A stretch of 64,000 nucleotides of DNA from assembly GCF_000744815.1 (NCBI RefSeq), contig NZ_JQMQ01000005.1:2550055-2614054 (forward strand), read 5' to 3'. Of this stretch, positions 1 through 8,410 are shown piece by piece. This DNA is from Phaeacidiphilus oryzae TH49 (lineage in GTDB: Bacteria > Actinomycetota > Actinomycetes > Streptomycetales > Streptomycetaceae). Below the pieces are notes generated by a model, which was not told the DNA's origin, ran no database searches, and worked only from the letters and a program-made list of their open reading frames with translations. The stretch's first letter is position 1. Each line of letters starts with the position of its first letter. A program made the position numbers and the translations under genes.

Positions 1-14
1 GACGGGAGCGGTGG

Positions 15-1208
15 ATGATCGAGCTGGACCGGCTCACCAAGCGCTACGGCGGCAAGCTCGCCGTGGACGCGCTCACCTTCTCCATCCCGCCCGGGGTGGT
101 CACCGGCTTCCTGGGGCCCAACGGTGCCGGGAAGTCCACCACCATGCGGATGATCCTCGGCCTGGACCACCCCACCAGCGGCCGGGTGACCATCGACGGC
201 CTGCCGTACGCCGGGCTGCCGCGCCCGCTCACCTCCATCGGCGCGCTGCTGGAGGCCAAGGCGGTGGAGGGCGGGCGCAGCGCCTACCACCACCTGCTGT
301 GGCTGGCCCGGAGCAACGGGCTCCCGCCGCGCCGGGTGGACGAGGTGCTGGAGCTGGTCGGCCTGCGGGAGGTGGCCAGACGCCGGTCGGGCGGCTTCTC
401 GCTGGGGATGGGGCAGCGGCTCGGGATCGCGGCGGCGCTGCTGGGCGATCCCCGGATCCTGATGTTCGACGAGCCGGTGAACGGACTGGACCCGGAGGGC
501 ATCCTCTGGATCCGCAATCTGATGAAGGGGCTGGCGGCGGAGGGCCGCACGGTCTTCGTCTCCAGCCATCTGATGAGCGAGATGGCCCTCACCGCCGACC
601 ACCTGATCATCATCGGCCGCGGCCGGCTGCTCGCCGACGTGTCGATGCGCGAGTTCATCGACCGCAACGCGCGGAGCGTCGTCCGGGTCCGCACCCCGCA
701 GCCGGACCGGCTGGCCGGACTCCTCTCCGGGGCGGGGATCCGGGCGGAGGCCGGGCAGCGGGATCAGGCCGCGCTGCTGACCGTCGAGGACGCCGACGAG
801 CGGGTCTCGGCGCGGATCGGCGACCTCGCCGCCGAGCACGGGGTGCCGCTGCACGAGCTGAGCGTCCAGCGCGCCTCCCTGGAGGAGGCGTTCATGGCGA
901 TGACCGCCGAGTCGGTGGAGTACCACGCGGGCAGGACGGCCGCGGGCACGGATCTGCTCGGCTCGGCCGATCCGCGGGCGACGCCGACGGGTCTGGGCCC
1001 GGGCGCAGGGCCGGCGGACAGCCAGGAACCGGCGGACAGTTCGGGCGCGGCGGGCGGCTCCGGTGTGGCGGGCGGCCCCGGCGCGGCGGGCGGACCGGCG
1101 CGGGGCGGCAGCTCCGCCGCTTCGCCGCCGGCCGGCTGGGGTGCGGGCTGGGAGCAGGGCCGCCGCGCAGGCCGGCGGCGTTCGGACGAGGACGAGAAGG
1201 ACGGTTGA
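15..1208 (+). CDS. ABC transporter ATP-binding protein (ABC-2 type)
   Basis: ATPase of an ABC-2 type exporter, expected to work at the inner face of the membrane with the permease that follows 4 nt downstream. Walker A GPNGAGKST lies near residue 35, the signature region GFSLGMGQR near residue 128 and Walker B with catalytic Glu (LMFDEP) near residue 150; the H-loop lies in VSSHLMSEM. After the ATPase domain (about residue 300) comes an Ala/Gly/Ser-rich tail of about 95 residues with no domain I recognise. The ATG at 15 follows a GGAG-like site; upstream sequence is cut by the window. It is a close paralogue of the ATPase at 2086. Substrate unknown; drug or lipid export is typical of the family. 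Confidence 0.9.
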   Translation: MIELDRLTKRYGGKLAVDALTFSIPPGVVTGFLGPNGAGKSTTMRMILGLDHPTSGRVTIDGLPYAGLPRPLTSIGALLEAKAVEGGRSAYHHLLWLARSNGLPPRRVDEVLELVGLREVARRRSGGFSLGMGQRLGIAAALLGDPRILMFDEPVNGLDPEGILWIRNLMKGLAAEGRTVFVSSHLMSEMALTADHLIIIGRGRLLADVSMREFIDRNARSVVRVRTPQPDRLAGLLSGAGIRAEAGQRDQAALLTVEDADERVSARIGDLAAEHGVPLHELSVQRASLEEAFMAMTAESVEYHAGRTAAGTDLLGSADPRATPTGLGPGAGPADSQEPADSSGAAGGSGVAGGPGAAGGPARGGSSAASPPAGWGAGWEQGRRAGRRRSDEDEKDG

Positions 1209-1212
1209 CGCC

Positions 1213-1980
1213 ATGTCAGGTGCCACCTCGGCGGCGCTGGCCGCCGAATGGACCAAGTTCCGCACCGTGCGCGGGCCCCGCTGGACCGCCCTCGCCCTCT
1301 TCGTCGCCACAGTGGGCCTGGGCGCGGTGATCTGCGTCTTCACCGCGAACGACTTCCAGTCGGTGGTCGGCTCCAGCGGCTACTTCGACCCGGTGAGCAC
1401 CGGCTTCGGCGGGCTGATGCTCGGTCAGCTGGCCGCGGTGGTGCTGGGCGTGACGGTGATCGGCGGGGAGTACGCGAGCGGGATGATCCGCGTCTCGCTG
1501 GCCGCCGTGCCGGTACGCGGGAGGCTGCTCTTCGCCAAGGGCGTGGTGCTGGCCGCCGGGGTCTTCGTGATCGGCCTGATCACCGCGTTCGTGACGTTCT
1601 TCCTCGGGCAGGCGCTACTCGGCGAGCACGGCACCACCATCGGCGCGCCCGGCGTGCTCCGCGCGGTGATCGGCTGCGCCCTCTATCTGACGCTGCTCGC
1701 CCTCTTCTCGCTCGGCGCGACGACGATGCTGCGCAGCAGGACGCTGGCGCTGGGCATCCTGGTGCCGTTCTTCTTCATGGTGTCGAGCATCCTGCAGGCG
1801 ATCCCGGGGGTGAAGGCCTTCGCCAAGTACCTTCCGGACAAGGCCGGTCAGCGGATCATGGACGTCCACCAGCCCAGCGACGCGTCCTTCGGACCCTGGA
1901 CGGGGATCCTGATCACGGTGCTCTGGGTGGCCGCGGCCCTGTGCGGAGGCTGGCTGGTACTGCGGCAGCGGGACGCGTGA
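1213..1980 (+). CDS. ABC-2 type transporter permease
   Basis: Membrane subunit of 255 residues partnering the ATPase just upstream (gap 4 nt). It begins with a short cytoplasmic segment containing AAEWTKFRTVRG, the usual N-terminus of actinobacterial ABC-2 permeases, followed by about six hydrophobic segments. The start at ATG 1213 is chosen because it places this motif near the N-terminus; an in-frame extension upstream would overlap the ATPase and has no membrane character. It resembles the C-terminal part of the permease at 3120, so the two ATPase/permease pairs arose by duplication. Confidence 0.87.
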   Translation: MSGATSAALAAEWTKFRTVRGPRWTALALFVATVGLGAVICVFTANDFQSVVGSSGYFDPVSTGFGGLMLGQLAAVVLGVTVIGGEYASGMIRVSLAAVPVRGRLLFAKGVVLAAGVFVIGLITAFVTFFLGQALLGEHGTTIGAPGVLRAVIGCALYLTLLALFSLGATTMLRSRTLALGILVPFFFMVSSILQAIPGVKAFAKYLPDKAGQRIMDVHQPSDASFGPWTGILITVLWVAAALCGGWLVLRQRDA

Positions 1981-2085
1981 GACGGCTGTGACGGATGGGG
2001 GCCGGTCCTGCGAACCGGCGGGCGGGCGTGATTGGGTGGACACCTGAAGCATCCACGACATCCGCCAGGGGGAAGGAAGCGACGG

Positions 2086-3123
2086 ATGATCGAGGCACGC
2101 GGCCTCACCAAGCGATACGGCTTGAAGACCGCCGTCGAGGATCTGAGTTTCCGGATCCGCCCGGGGGTGGTGACCGGATTCCTCGGGCCGAACGGCTCGG
2201 GGAAGTCCACCACGATGCGGATGATCCTGGGCCTGGACGCGCCCACCTCCGGCACGGCGACGGTCTGCGGGCAGCCGTACCGCAGCCTCTCCAACGCGAT
2301 GCGGACGGTCGGCGCGCTGCTGGACGCCAAGGCGGTGCACGGCGGGCGCAGCGGCTACCGGCATCTCCTCTCGCTGGCGCAGCTCGGCGGGCTCTCCCGG
2401 CAGCGGGTGGACGAGGTGCTCGCCCTCGTCGGGCTGAGCGAGGTCGCGCGGCAGCGCAGCAAGGGCTTCTCACTGGGGATGGGGCAGCGGCTCGGGATCG
2501 CGGCGGCGCTGCTGGGCGATCCGCAGGTGCTGCTCTTCGACGAGCCGGTGAACGGACTGGACCCGGAGGGCATCCTCTGGATCCGGAACCTGATGAAGGG
2601 GCTGGCGGCGGAGGGCCGCACGGTCTTCGTCTCCAGCCATCTGATGAGCGAGATGGCCCTCACCGCCGACCACCTGATCATCATCGGCCGCGGCCGGCTG
2701 CTCGCCGACATCAGCGTGGAGGACTTCATCCGGCAGCACTCGGTCGGCGGCTCGGTGCGGGTGCGCACCCGCACCGAGGACACCGAGCGGCTGGCCGGAC
2801 TGCTGCGGGAGGCCGGCGGGCAGGCGGCGCCGGAGCAGGACGGCGGGCTGGCCGTCACCGGGCTGGACTCGGAGCGGGTCGGCGGGGTCGCCTTCGACGG
2901 CGGCGTCCGGCTGCTCGAACTCACCCCGCGGCAGGCCTCCCTTGAGGAGGCGTACATGCGGCTCACCCAGCACGCGGTGGAGTACAGGGCAACGGCGGGC
3001 CCGACCCAGCCGGCGGGACCCGCGCCGGCGCCGGCGCCCTGGGGGCCGCCGCAGCAGGCGCCCGTCGGGGGATTCGCGCCCGGTCAGGGGTGGGGCGGCA
3101 CGGGGGAAGGCGGACGAGGATGA
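2086..3123 (+). CDS. ABC transporter ATP-binding protein, second copy
   Basis: Second ABC-2 ATPase, 345 residues. Walker A GPNGSGKST near residue 34, signature GFSLGMGQR, Walker B LLFDEP and the SSH switch region are all present. A clear ribosome site GGAAGGAAG precedes ATG 2086. The stop overlaps the next start (ATGA), so it is translationally coupled to the permease at 3120. The C-terminus carries a Pro/Ala/Gly-rich tail. Its central DNA (2590-2709) is identical to 519-638 of the first copy although the flanks have diverged. Confidence 0.9.
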   Translation: MIEARGLTKRYGLKTAVEDLSFRIRPGVVTGFLGPNGSGKSTTMRMILGLDAPTSGTATVCGQPYRSLSNAMRTVGALLDAKAVHGGRSGYRHLLSLAQLGGLSRQRVDEVLALVGLSEVARQRSKGFSLGMGQRLGIAAALLGDPQVLLFDEPVNGLDPEGILWIRNLMKGLAAEGRTVFVSSHLMSEMALTADHLIIIGRGRLLADISVEDFIRQHSVGGSVRVRTRTEDTERLAGLLREAGGQAAPEQDGGLAVTGLDSERVGGVAFDGGVRLLELTPRQASLEEAYMRLTQHAVEYRATAGPTQPAGPAPAPAPWGPPQQAPVGGFAPGQGWGGTGEGGRG

Positions 3124-4226
3124 GCACACCACAGCAGCCGCAGCAGCCACAGCAGCCGGGGCAGCCGCAGCCGCCGTTCCAGGGCGGCCAGGGGTGGGGG
3201 CCGGGCGTACCGCCGCAGGCGCCCGTCGCGCCGCAGCCGGCCCCGCAACCGCCCTACGGCGCAGGGGGTTTCGGTGGGCCGCCGCCCGGCGGCGGGTTCG
3301 CGGGGCAGCCGCCCGCCGGGTACGCGCCCGCGGCGCCCGCGCCCGCCGGTTACGCGCCTGGGGCGCCCGCGCCCGCCGGCGCGCCGGCCGCATACCCACC
3401 CGCCGGTTACCCGCCGGCCGGTCACCCGCCCGGGCCGTCCGCCGAGCCCGGCGGCGGGTTCTTCGGCGCGGTCGCCGCCGAGTGGACCAAGCTGTGGAGC
3501 GTCCGCTCCACCTACTGGTGCCTCGGCCTGATGGCCGGCCTGGTGCTGGTGCTCGACCTCGGCCTGGGGGTCGCCATCAGCGGGCGCGACAGCTCGCCCT
3601 TCACCTTCATCCGGGTGCTCATCCCCGGCGTGCTGCTGGGCCAGCTCGCGGTGGTGCCGCTGGGCGCGCTCAGCATCACCTCGGAGTACAGCACCGGGCT
3701 GATCCGCACCACCTTCGTCGCCGCGCCGGCGCGGCTGCGGGTGCTGGCGGCCAAGACGCTGGTGCTGCTGACGGTGCTGCTGGTGCTCTGCACCTTCTGC
3801 ACCACCGTCGGGATGCTGTTGAGCGCCCTCCTGCTGCCCGGCGACAGCACGGGCGGCGGCGCCGTCCCGACCGGGATGGACCGGCTCGACGCCAGCCTGG
3901 GCGCGGGGGTCTTCATGGCCCTCCTCGGCATGCTGGCCTATGCGATCGGGACGCTGATCCGGCACTCGGCCGGGTCCATCACCATCGTGCTGGGGCTGCT
4001 CTTCCTCCCTTTCATCCTCGGGCTGATCGCCGTCGGCTTCTCCGGCACCCGGCCGGTGGGCCAGAAGCTGCTGGAGTACTCGCTGCTGGACGGGCTGGTG
4101 GCGCAGTTCGGGGTGCCGTTCATCGGCGGCGGCCCCGGGCCGTGGACACTGATCTCGCTGCTGGCGGTGGTGACCGCGCTGGTCCTGGCCGGCGGGCTGG
4201 CCGCCACCGCCGCCCGGGACGCCTGA
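3120..4226 (+). CDS. ABC-2 permease with Pro/Gly/Gln-rich N-terminal extension
   Basis: Permease of 368 residues coupled by a 4-nt ATGA overlap to the ATPase at 2086. Residues 1 to about 112 are low-complexity, rich in Pro, Gln, Gly, Ala and Tyr, with repeated APAPAGYAP-type units, and should lie in the cytoplasm. The permease proper starts near residue 115 with AAEWTKLWSVRSTYW and has about six membrane segments. The extension is absent from the sister permease at 1213. Such tails are common in actinobacterial membrane proteins and may mediate assembly; function here is not evident. Confidence 0.88.
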   Translation: MSTPQQPQQPQQPGQPQPPFQGGQGWGPGVPPQAPVAPQPAPQPPYGAGGFGGPPPGGGFAGQPPAGYAPAAPAPAGYAPGAPAPAGAPAAYPPAGYPPAGHPPGPSAEPGGGFFGAVAAEWTKLWSVRSTYWCLGLMAGLVLVLDLGLGVAISGRDSSPFTFIRVLIPGVLLGQLAVVPLGALSITSEYSTGLIRTTFVAAPARLRVLAAKTLVLLTVLLVLCTFCTTVGMLLSALLLPGDSTGGGAVPTGMDRLDASLGAGVFMALLGMLAYAIGTLIRHSAGSITIVLGLLFLPFILGLIAVGFSGTRPVGQKLLEYSLLDGLVAQFGVPFIGGGPGPWTLISLLAVVTALVLAGGLAATAARDA

Positions 4227-4291
4227 GCCGACCCGGCCGACCCGGCCGGCCGTCAAGTGCCGTACGGCGCCCGGCGTTTCCTTCGGGTGAT

Positions 4292-4654
4292 TCAGTAGCG
4301 GGGCGCGTTCCGGGAGCGCTGAACGGCGGCTCCGCGCCGGTCGCGCGCGTTCCAGCACGCGCCGTGCCAGTGCCGCCGGTCCTCCACGCCGGCGTGCTCC
4401 GGCCAGGCGACGAGATGGCCGACGCCGGGACGGATCTCCTGCTCACAGCCGGGGCAGCGGTACACCTTGCCGCTGCCCCCGTCCACCGGCCGGACCTTCC
4501 AGTCCTCCCCGCGGAAGCGCTCGGTGCGCTCGAGGTACCAGCCGCCGAGCGAGCGCGGGCCGTCCTCGCGGTCCTCCTCGCCCGCCTTCCCGGTGCCGTC
4601 GGCCCGCCCTGCGGAACGCCCGTTGCGCTTGGGGGTGTTACGTCGGGGGGACAC
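4292..4654 (-). CDS. Small zinc-ribbon/HNH-like conserved protein
   Basis: A 120-residue protein of a type conserved in Streptomyces, often labelled ATP/GTP-binding without visible basis. The N-terminal 45 residues are basic and disordered. The second half has a CPGC pair, two His-rich stretches (GVGHLVAWPEHAG and RRHWHGAC) and a final Cys, which looks like a treble-clef or HNH-like zinc site. GTG 4654 is preferred over an upstream start because a GAGAGGAA ribosome site lies just before it. No P-loop is present. Function unknown. Confidence 0.7.
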   Translation of the reverse strand: MSPRRNTPKRNGRSAGRADGTGKAGEEDREDGPRSLGGWYLERTERFRGEDWKVRPVDGGSGKVYRCPGCEQEIRPGVGHLVAWPEHAGVEDRRHWHGACWNARDRRGAAVQRSRNAPRY

Positions 4655-4888
4655 GAGCGGTTCCTCTCGCCGGAGCTGCGGACCCACCCAGGGTAGGCTG
4701 GAGGCGGCTTCGGGAGCGAAACCGGATCAATATCACGGCGCGTCCGATCGCGCCCATGGTTTCGGCGATATGCACTCGAACTCAGGTCAACTCTCCCGAC
4801 TCGCGTGCCGCTGGCACATGACATGGGTTACTCCGGAGGGGTAGACGCGGGACCGTAGTGCCCCGCGGGACCTAAGGAGTGACACGCC

Positions 4889-6406
4889 ATGTCACTGTCG
4901 CCCAGACATGACAACACCGCCCTCGCCACTCCGGTGGCGGCCGGCGCCGTCCAGAGCGCGCAGGCCGCCCCGATCCGCGGCGAGGAGCAACTGCCCATCG
5001 GCGTCGGGGTGTTCCTGCTCGCCGCGCAGTTTCCCGGGCAGGGGCACGCGGAGGCGCTGGACCGCGCCGTTTCCGCGGCGGTCGCCGCAGAACAGGCCGG
5101 GCTCGCCGACGTCTGGCTGGCCGAGCACCACTTCGTCCCGTACGGGGTCTGCCCGTCCGCGACGACGCTTGCCGCGCTACTGCTGGGCAGGACCCGGCGG
5201 ATAGGGATCGGCACGGCGGTGAGCGTCCTGCCCAACCAGCACCCGGTGGCGCTGGGCGAACAGGCCGCCCTGCTGCACCTGATCTCCGGCGGCCGGTTCA
5301 CCCTCGGGGTGGGCCGCGGCGGGCCGTGGGTCGACCTCGACGTCTTCGGCACCGGCCTGGAGGCGTTCGAGAACGGCTTCCCCGAGGCGCTCGACCTCCT
5401 CCTCCGCTGGCTGCGCGAGTCGCGGGTGGGGGCCGAGGGTCCGCGCTACTCGTTTCCGGAGGTGGACGTCGTCCCGCGGGCCACCGAGCAGCCGCTGCCG
5501 CAGGGCGGGCGGGACGGCCTGCCCGGCGGGGCGGGCGCTCTCGGCGGTCTCAGCGGGTTCGCCGGGGCCGAGTGCCCGACGGGGCCCGAATACGCCCCGT
5601 ACAAACCGCTGTTGGGCCCGCCCGGGCGGCGCGGCGGCGGCGCGCGGCGCGCGGCCGGCGGTCCGCGCGGGTCGCGCGGGATCGGCAGCCGGTTCCCGCG
5701 CCCCGGCCGACCGCCCCGGCGCTCGGGTGCCGGAGGCGCGCCGACCGGGGGCGCCCTGGGCGTCCCGTTCGCCGAACTGGCCGGCCACGGGGCCATCGAC
5801 GGCATGGAGGGCATCGGCGGGCTCGCCGAAAGCCTGGCCGAGGTGGGCGGATCGGCGTTCCCGCGGGAGTCCGGACAGGCCGGTCCGCCGGTGATCGTGG
5901 CCTGCACGTCCAAGCCGACCGTACGGCTGGCGGCCGAGCGCGGACTGCCGATGCTCCTCGGCATGCACTCGGGCGACGACGACAAGAAGGAGATGCTGGC
6001 CGCTTACCGCGCCGCCGCGCGGGCCGCCGGCCGGACCCCGGACGAGATCGCGGAGGCGGAGCGGAACCATGTCGCCGCCGGGGTCGCCCAGGTCGGCGAC
6101 ACCGTCGCGGAGGCCCGGCGGACCCTGCTGCGGTCGATGCCGGACTGGTTCGACCACGGCCTCAGCGCCCACCGCACGGTGGACGGCCGGGAGCGACGGA
6201 TGCGCGACCCGCACGGGTACACCGAGCTGCTGTGCGACCTCCATGCGGTCGGGCCCGCCCGGCACTGCGCGGACCGGCTGGCGGCGACCGCCGAGCGCAC
6301 CGGGATCCGGCGGTTCGCGCTGCTGGTGGAGGGCACCGGCGACCGCGCCGAGACCCTCAGGAACGTCTCCCGGCTCGGCGGCGAGGTGCTGCCGCAATTG
6401 CGATGA
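4889..6406 (+). CDS. LLM-class flavin-dependent oxidoreductase
   Basis: Luciferase-like monooxygenase family, expected to use reduced flavin to oxidise an unknown small substrate. The start (ATG 4889) follows a good AAGGAG site. The N-terminal TIM-barrel half is typical (LADVWLAEHHFVPYGVCPSA, then GGRFTLGVGRGGPW) and the C-terminal half resumes with VIVACTSKPTVRLAAERGLP. Between them (about residues 205-325) lies an unusually long Gly/Pro/Arg-rich low-complexity stretch, making the protein 505 residues against roughly 350-400 for the family. It ends at a convergent terminator. Substrate cannot be inferred. Confidence 0.82.
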   Translation: MSLSPRHDNTALATPVAAGAVQSAQAAPIRGEEQLPIGVGVFLLAAQFPGQGHAEALDRAVSAAVAAEQAGLADVWLAEHHFVPYGVCPSATTLAALLLGRTRRIGIGTAVSVLPNQHPVALGEQAALLHLISGGRFTLGVGRGGPWVDLDVFGTGLEAFENGFPEALDLLLRWLRESRVGAEGPRYSFPEVDVVPRATEQPLPQGGRDGLPGGAGALGGLSGFAGAECPTGPEYAPYKPLLGPPGRRGGGARRAAGGPRGSRGIGSRFPRPGRPPRRSGAGGAPTGGALGVPFAELAGHGAIDGMEGIGGLAESLAEVGGSAFPRESGQAGPPVIVACTSKPTVRLAAERGLPMLLGMHSGDDDKKEMLAAYRAAARAAGRTPDEIAEAERNHVAAGVAQVGDTVAEARRTLLRSMPDWFDHGLSAHRTVDGRERRMRDPHGYTELLCDLHAVGPARHCADRLAATAERTGIRRFALLVEGTGDRAETLRNVSRLGGEVLPQLR

Positions 6407-6536
6407 CCTTCCCCTGGCGACCGATCAGGAGGCGTGGTGGTCCGCCGACCCGTGACGGCCGGCCGCGCGGCTCGGTGATCGGTCCCCGGAGGGCCCGTCG
6501 GGGGCGTCGCCGTGCGGCGTCCGGGCCGTTCGGGTG

Positions 6537-6573
6537 CGCCCGTTCCCCGGCGTGGTCGGCCGGGGAACGGGCG
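6537..6573. terminator. Bidirectional terminator hairpin
   Basis: Perfect 14-bp stem (CGCCCGTTCCCCGG at 6537-6550 with its complement at 6560-6573) and a 9-nt loop. It lies between the convergent monooxygenase and SCO5389-family genes and can serve both. No T-run follows, as is usual in Streptomyces. Confidence 0.7.
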
Positions 6574-6585
6574 GTGCCCGCCGAC

Positions 6586-6978
6586 TCAGCAGTCCCGCAA
6601 CTCCGGGGACTGGTTGAGCAGTTGGGCGCGGATGGAGGTGAAACGGGTGTACCGCTCGTCGCTCCGGGGCCCGGGGGTGAAGACGGCCACTCGATGGCAG
6701 TTCTGGAAGGCGAGCCGGACGCCGAAGTGACGCTGCAGGGCGCCGCGTATCGCGTCACTGGCCATCGCCCTGAGCAGCTGCCCCCTGGCCTGCTCGGACG
6801 GCGGCGGCACCTGGTTGTCCGCGAAATCCGAGCCGTCCACCTTGGTCTGGGCGACCAGTGAGCTGATCAGCTCCCAGGCGTAGGGCAGGGAAGTGCGGAC
6901 GCAGTCGACGAACTCGCGCTCGTCGACATCGCCTCGCTCGGCCTTGTCGAGCAGGTCCGGTGAGACGTCGAGCGACAT
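6586..6978 (-). CDS. SCO5389-family conserved protein
   Basis: A 130-residue soluble protein very conserved in Streptomyces; it sits next to nucS as its relative does in S. coelicolor. Features are a short acidic N-terminus (MSLDVSPDLLDKAERGDVD), a central helical part (FVDCVRTSLPYAWELI), and a C-terminal segment containing RHFGVRLAFQNCHRVAVF and LLNQSPELRDC. A strong AGGAG site precedes the ATG at 6978. No enzymatic motif is visible. The function is unknown to me. Confidence 0.82.
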   Translation of the reverse strand: MSLDVSPDLLDKAERGDVDEREFVDCVRTSLPYAWELISSLVAQTKVDGSDFADNQVPPPSEQARGQLLRAMASDAIRGALQRHFGVRLAFQNCHRVAVFTPGPRSDERYTRFTSIRAQLLNQSPELRDC

Positions 6979-7621
6979 GGTTTCTCCTCTCGCGGACCCG
7001 GCGACGGCGGATTCCGTCCCCGGGAGGTGCGGTGATCGAATGGCGCTGTGTGCTGCTGCGGACGGGCAGCACTGCGATCCACCGATCCGGCGGCATTGCT
7101 TCTGCGTGCTCGTGCAGGTGGCTGCCCCAAGCGGTTCGTGCCGACGTTGAGAACCCTGAGAACCCTGTTTGCCTTGAGACCTCGAGAACTCCGTTGCGCT
7201 TCAAAAGCCGCGCGACGCCCGCCTGCCGGGTCCCGACGGCGTCCCCGCCACCCGGGCGGCGTCCCCGCTCAGCCCCGTTCAAGCCTGCCAGGACCGCAAG
7301 GCCACCCGGGGCGGAATACCTGACTCCGCTGGGCACGAACCGTCGAGGACCCCCACCTAGCAACGCATCTGACAACCCATCAGCAATCTCCCTCCGAAAG
7401 CCTGGCGGCGTGACACACCGTAAGCCAACGTGTACGGGTACACCAGGGTTCGACTACAGGATCCGGCCATCGTCGTTGCGGTCGGTGCACGCGGAGGCGC
7501 GTACTCCGCGTACACCACGACTACACCCACCGCTACGTTCCGGCGTACGACTCCCCGCCCCCTCCACGGGGTCGTCGCGAGAATCGCTCCGATTGGCCCC
7601 CGTGGGCTAGCGTGGTCGACC
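6979..7621. other. 643-bp divergent intergenic region with GTAC-containing repeats
   Basis: Non-coding region between the divergent SCO5389-family gene and nucS; it should hold both promoters. A perfect inverted repeat GTGTAC-GG-GTACAC lies at 7430-7443, and two further gcGTAC units occur as a direct repeat near 7499-7514. No convincing -35/-10 pair was identified. Confidence 0.4.
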
Positions 7622-8299
7622 GTGCGTCTCGTAATTGCCCGCTGCTCTGTCGACTACGCAGGGCGGCTCACGGCCCATCTGCCCAGCGCCCCCCGGCTGA
7701 TCCTGGTGAAACAGGACGGCTCGGTCTCGGTGCATGCCGACGACCGCGCCTACAAGCCGCTGAACTGGATGTCGCCGCCGTGCACCCTCCAGGAGGCCGA
7801 GGGTGCCGACGGCGCCGAAGCCCTCTGGACGGTCGTCAACAAGGCCGGCGAGAAGTTGATCATTACTCTCGAGGAGGTGCTCCACGACTCCTCCCACGAG
7901 CTGGGCGTCGACCCCGGTCTGGTGAAGGACGGAGTGGAGGCGCATCTGCAGGAGCTGCTCGCGGACCGGATGGAGGTGCTGGGGGCCGGCTGGTCGCTGA
8001 TCCGGCGGGAGTACCCGACCGCGATCGGCCCGGTGGACATCCTCTGCCGGGACGCGGACGGCCGGACCGTCGCCGTGGAGATCAAGCGCCGCGGCGAGAT
8101 CGACGGCGTCGAGCAGCTCACCCGCTACCTCGAACTCCTCAACCGGGACCCGCTGCTGGCCCCGGTGAAGGGCGTCTTCGCGGCCCAGCAGATCAAGCCG
8201 CAGGCGCGGGTGCTGGCCCAGGACCGCGGGATCGACTGCGTCGTCCTCGACTACGACGGCCTCCGCGGCCTGGACGACGACAAACTCAAGCTCTTCTAG
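7622..8299 (+). CDS. nucS: Mismatch-specific endonuclease NucS (EndoMS)
   Basis: Cuts both strands at mismatches and carries non-canonical mismatch repair in Actinobacteria, which lack MutS/MutL. The 225-residue protein starts at GTG 7622 ([19 protein letters not shown]), matching the family start. The N-terminal half is the DNA-binding/dimerisation domain; the C-terminal half is a RecB-like nuclease with [17 protein letters not shown] and a following Gln (EQLTRYLE), the expected metal ligands and ExK. The protein ends in LKLF, similar to the sliding-clamp-binding tail reported for actinobacterial NucS (from memory). It stands alone and ends at a double hairpin. Confidence 0.95.
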   Translation: MRLVIARCSVDYAGRLTAHLPSAPRLILVKQDGSVSVHADDRAYKPLNWMSPPCTLQEAEGADGAEALWTVVNKAGEKLIITLEEVLHDSSHELGVDPGLVKDGVEAHLQELLADRMEVLGAGWSLIRREYPTAIGPVDILCRDADGRTVAVEIKRRGEIDGVEQLTRYLELLNRDPLLAPVKGVFAAQQIKPQARVLAQDRGIDCVVLDYDGLRGLDDDKLKLF

Positions 8300-8304
8300 C
8301 CGCC

Positions 8305-8388
8305 CGGCGGCGCGGCCCCCCGCGCCCGGCGACGGGGACCGGGCGGCGACCCGGGTGCCGTCGCCGGGCGGGGCGGGCCGCGCCGCCG
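8305..8388. terminator. Nested double-stem terminator between convergent genes
   Basis: Outer arms 8305-8318 and 8375-8388 (14 bp, perfect) enclose inner arms 8323-8335 and 8358-8370 (13 bp, perfect). The large GC hairpin lies just after nucS and before the end of the convergent ATPase gene. Confidence 0.65.
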
Positions 8389-8410
8389 TGGTGCGCGGCT
8401 CCGAGGGCGC

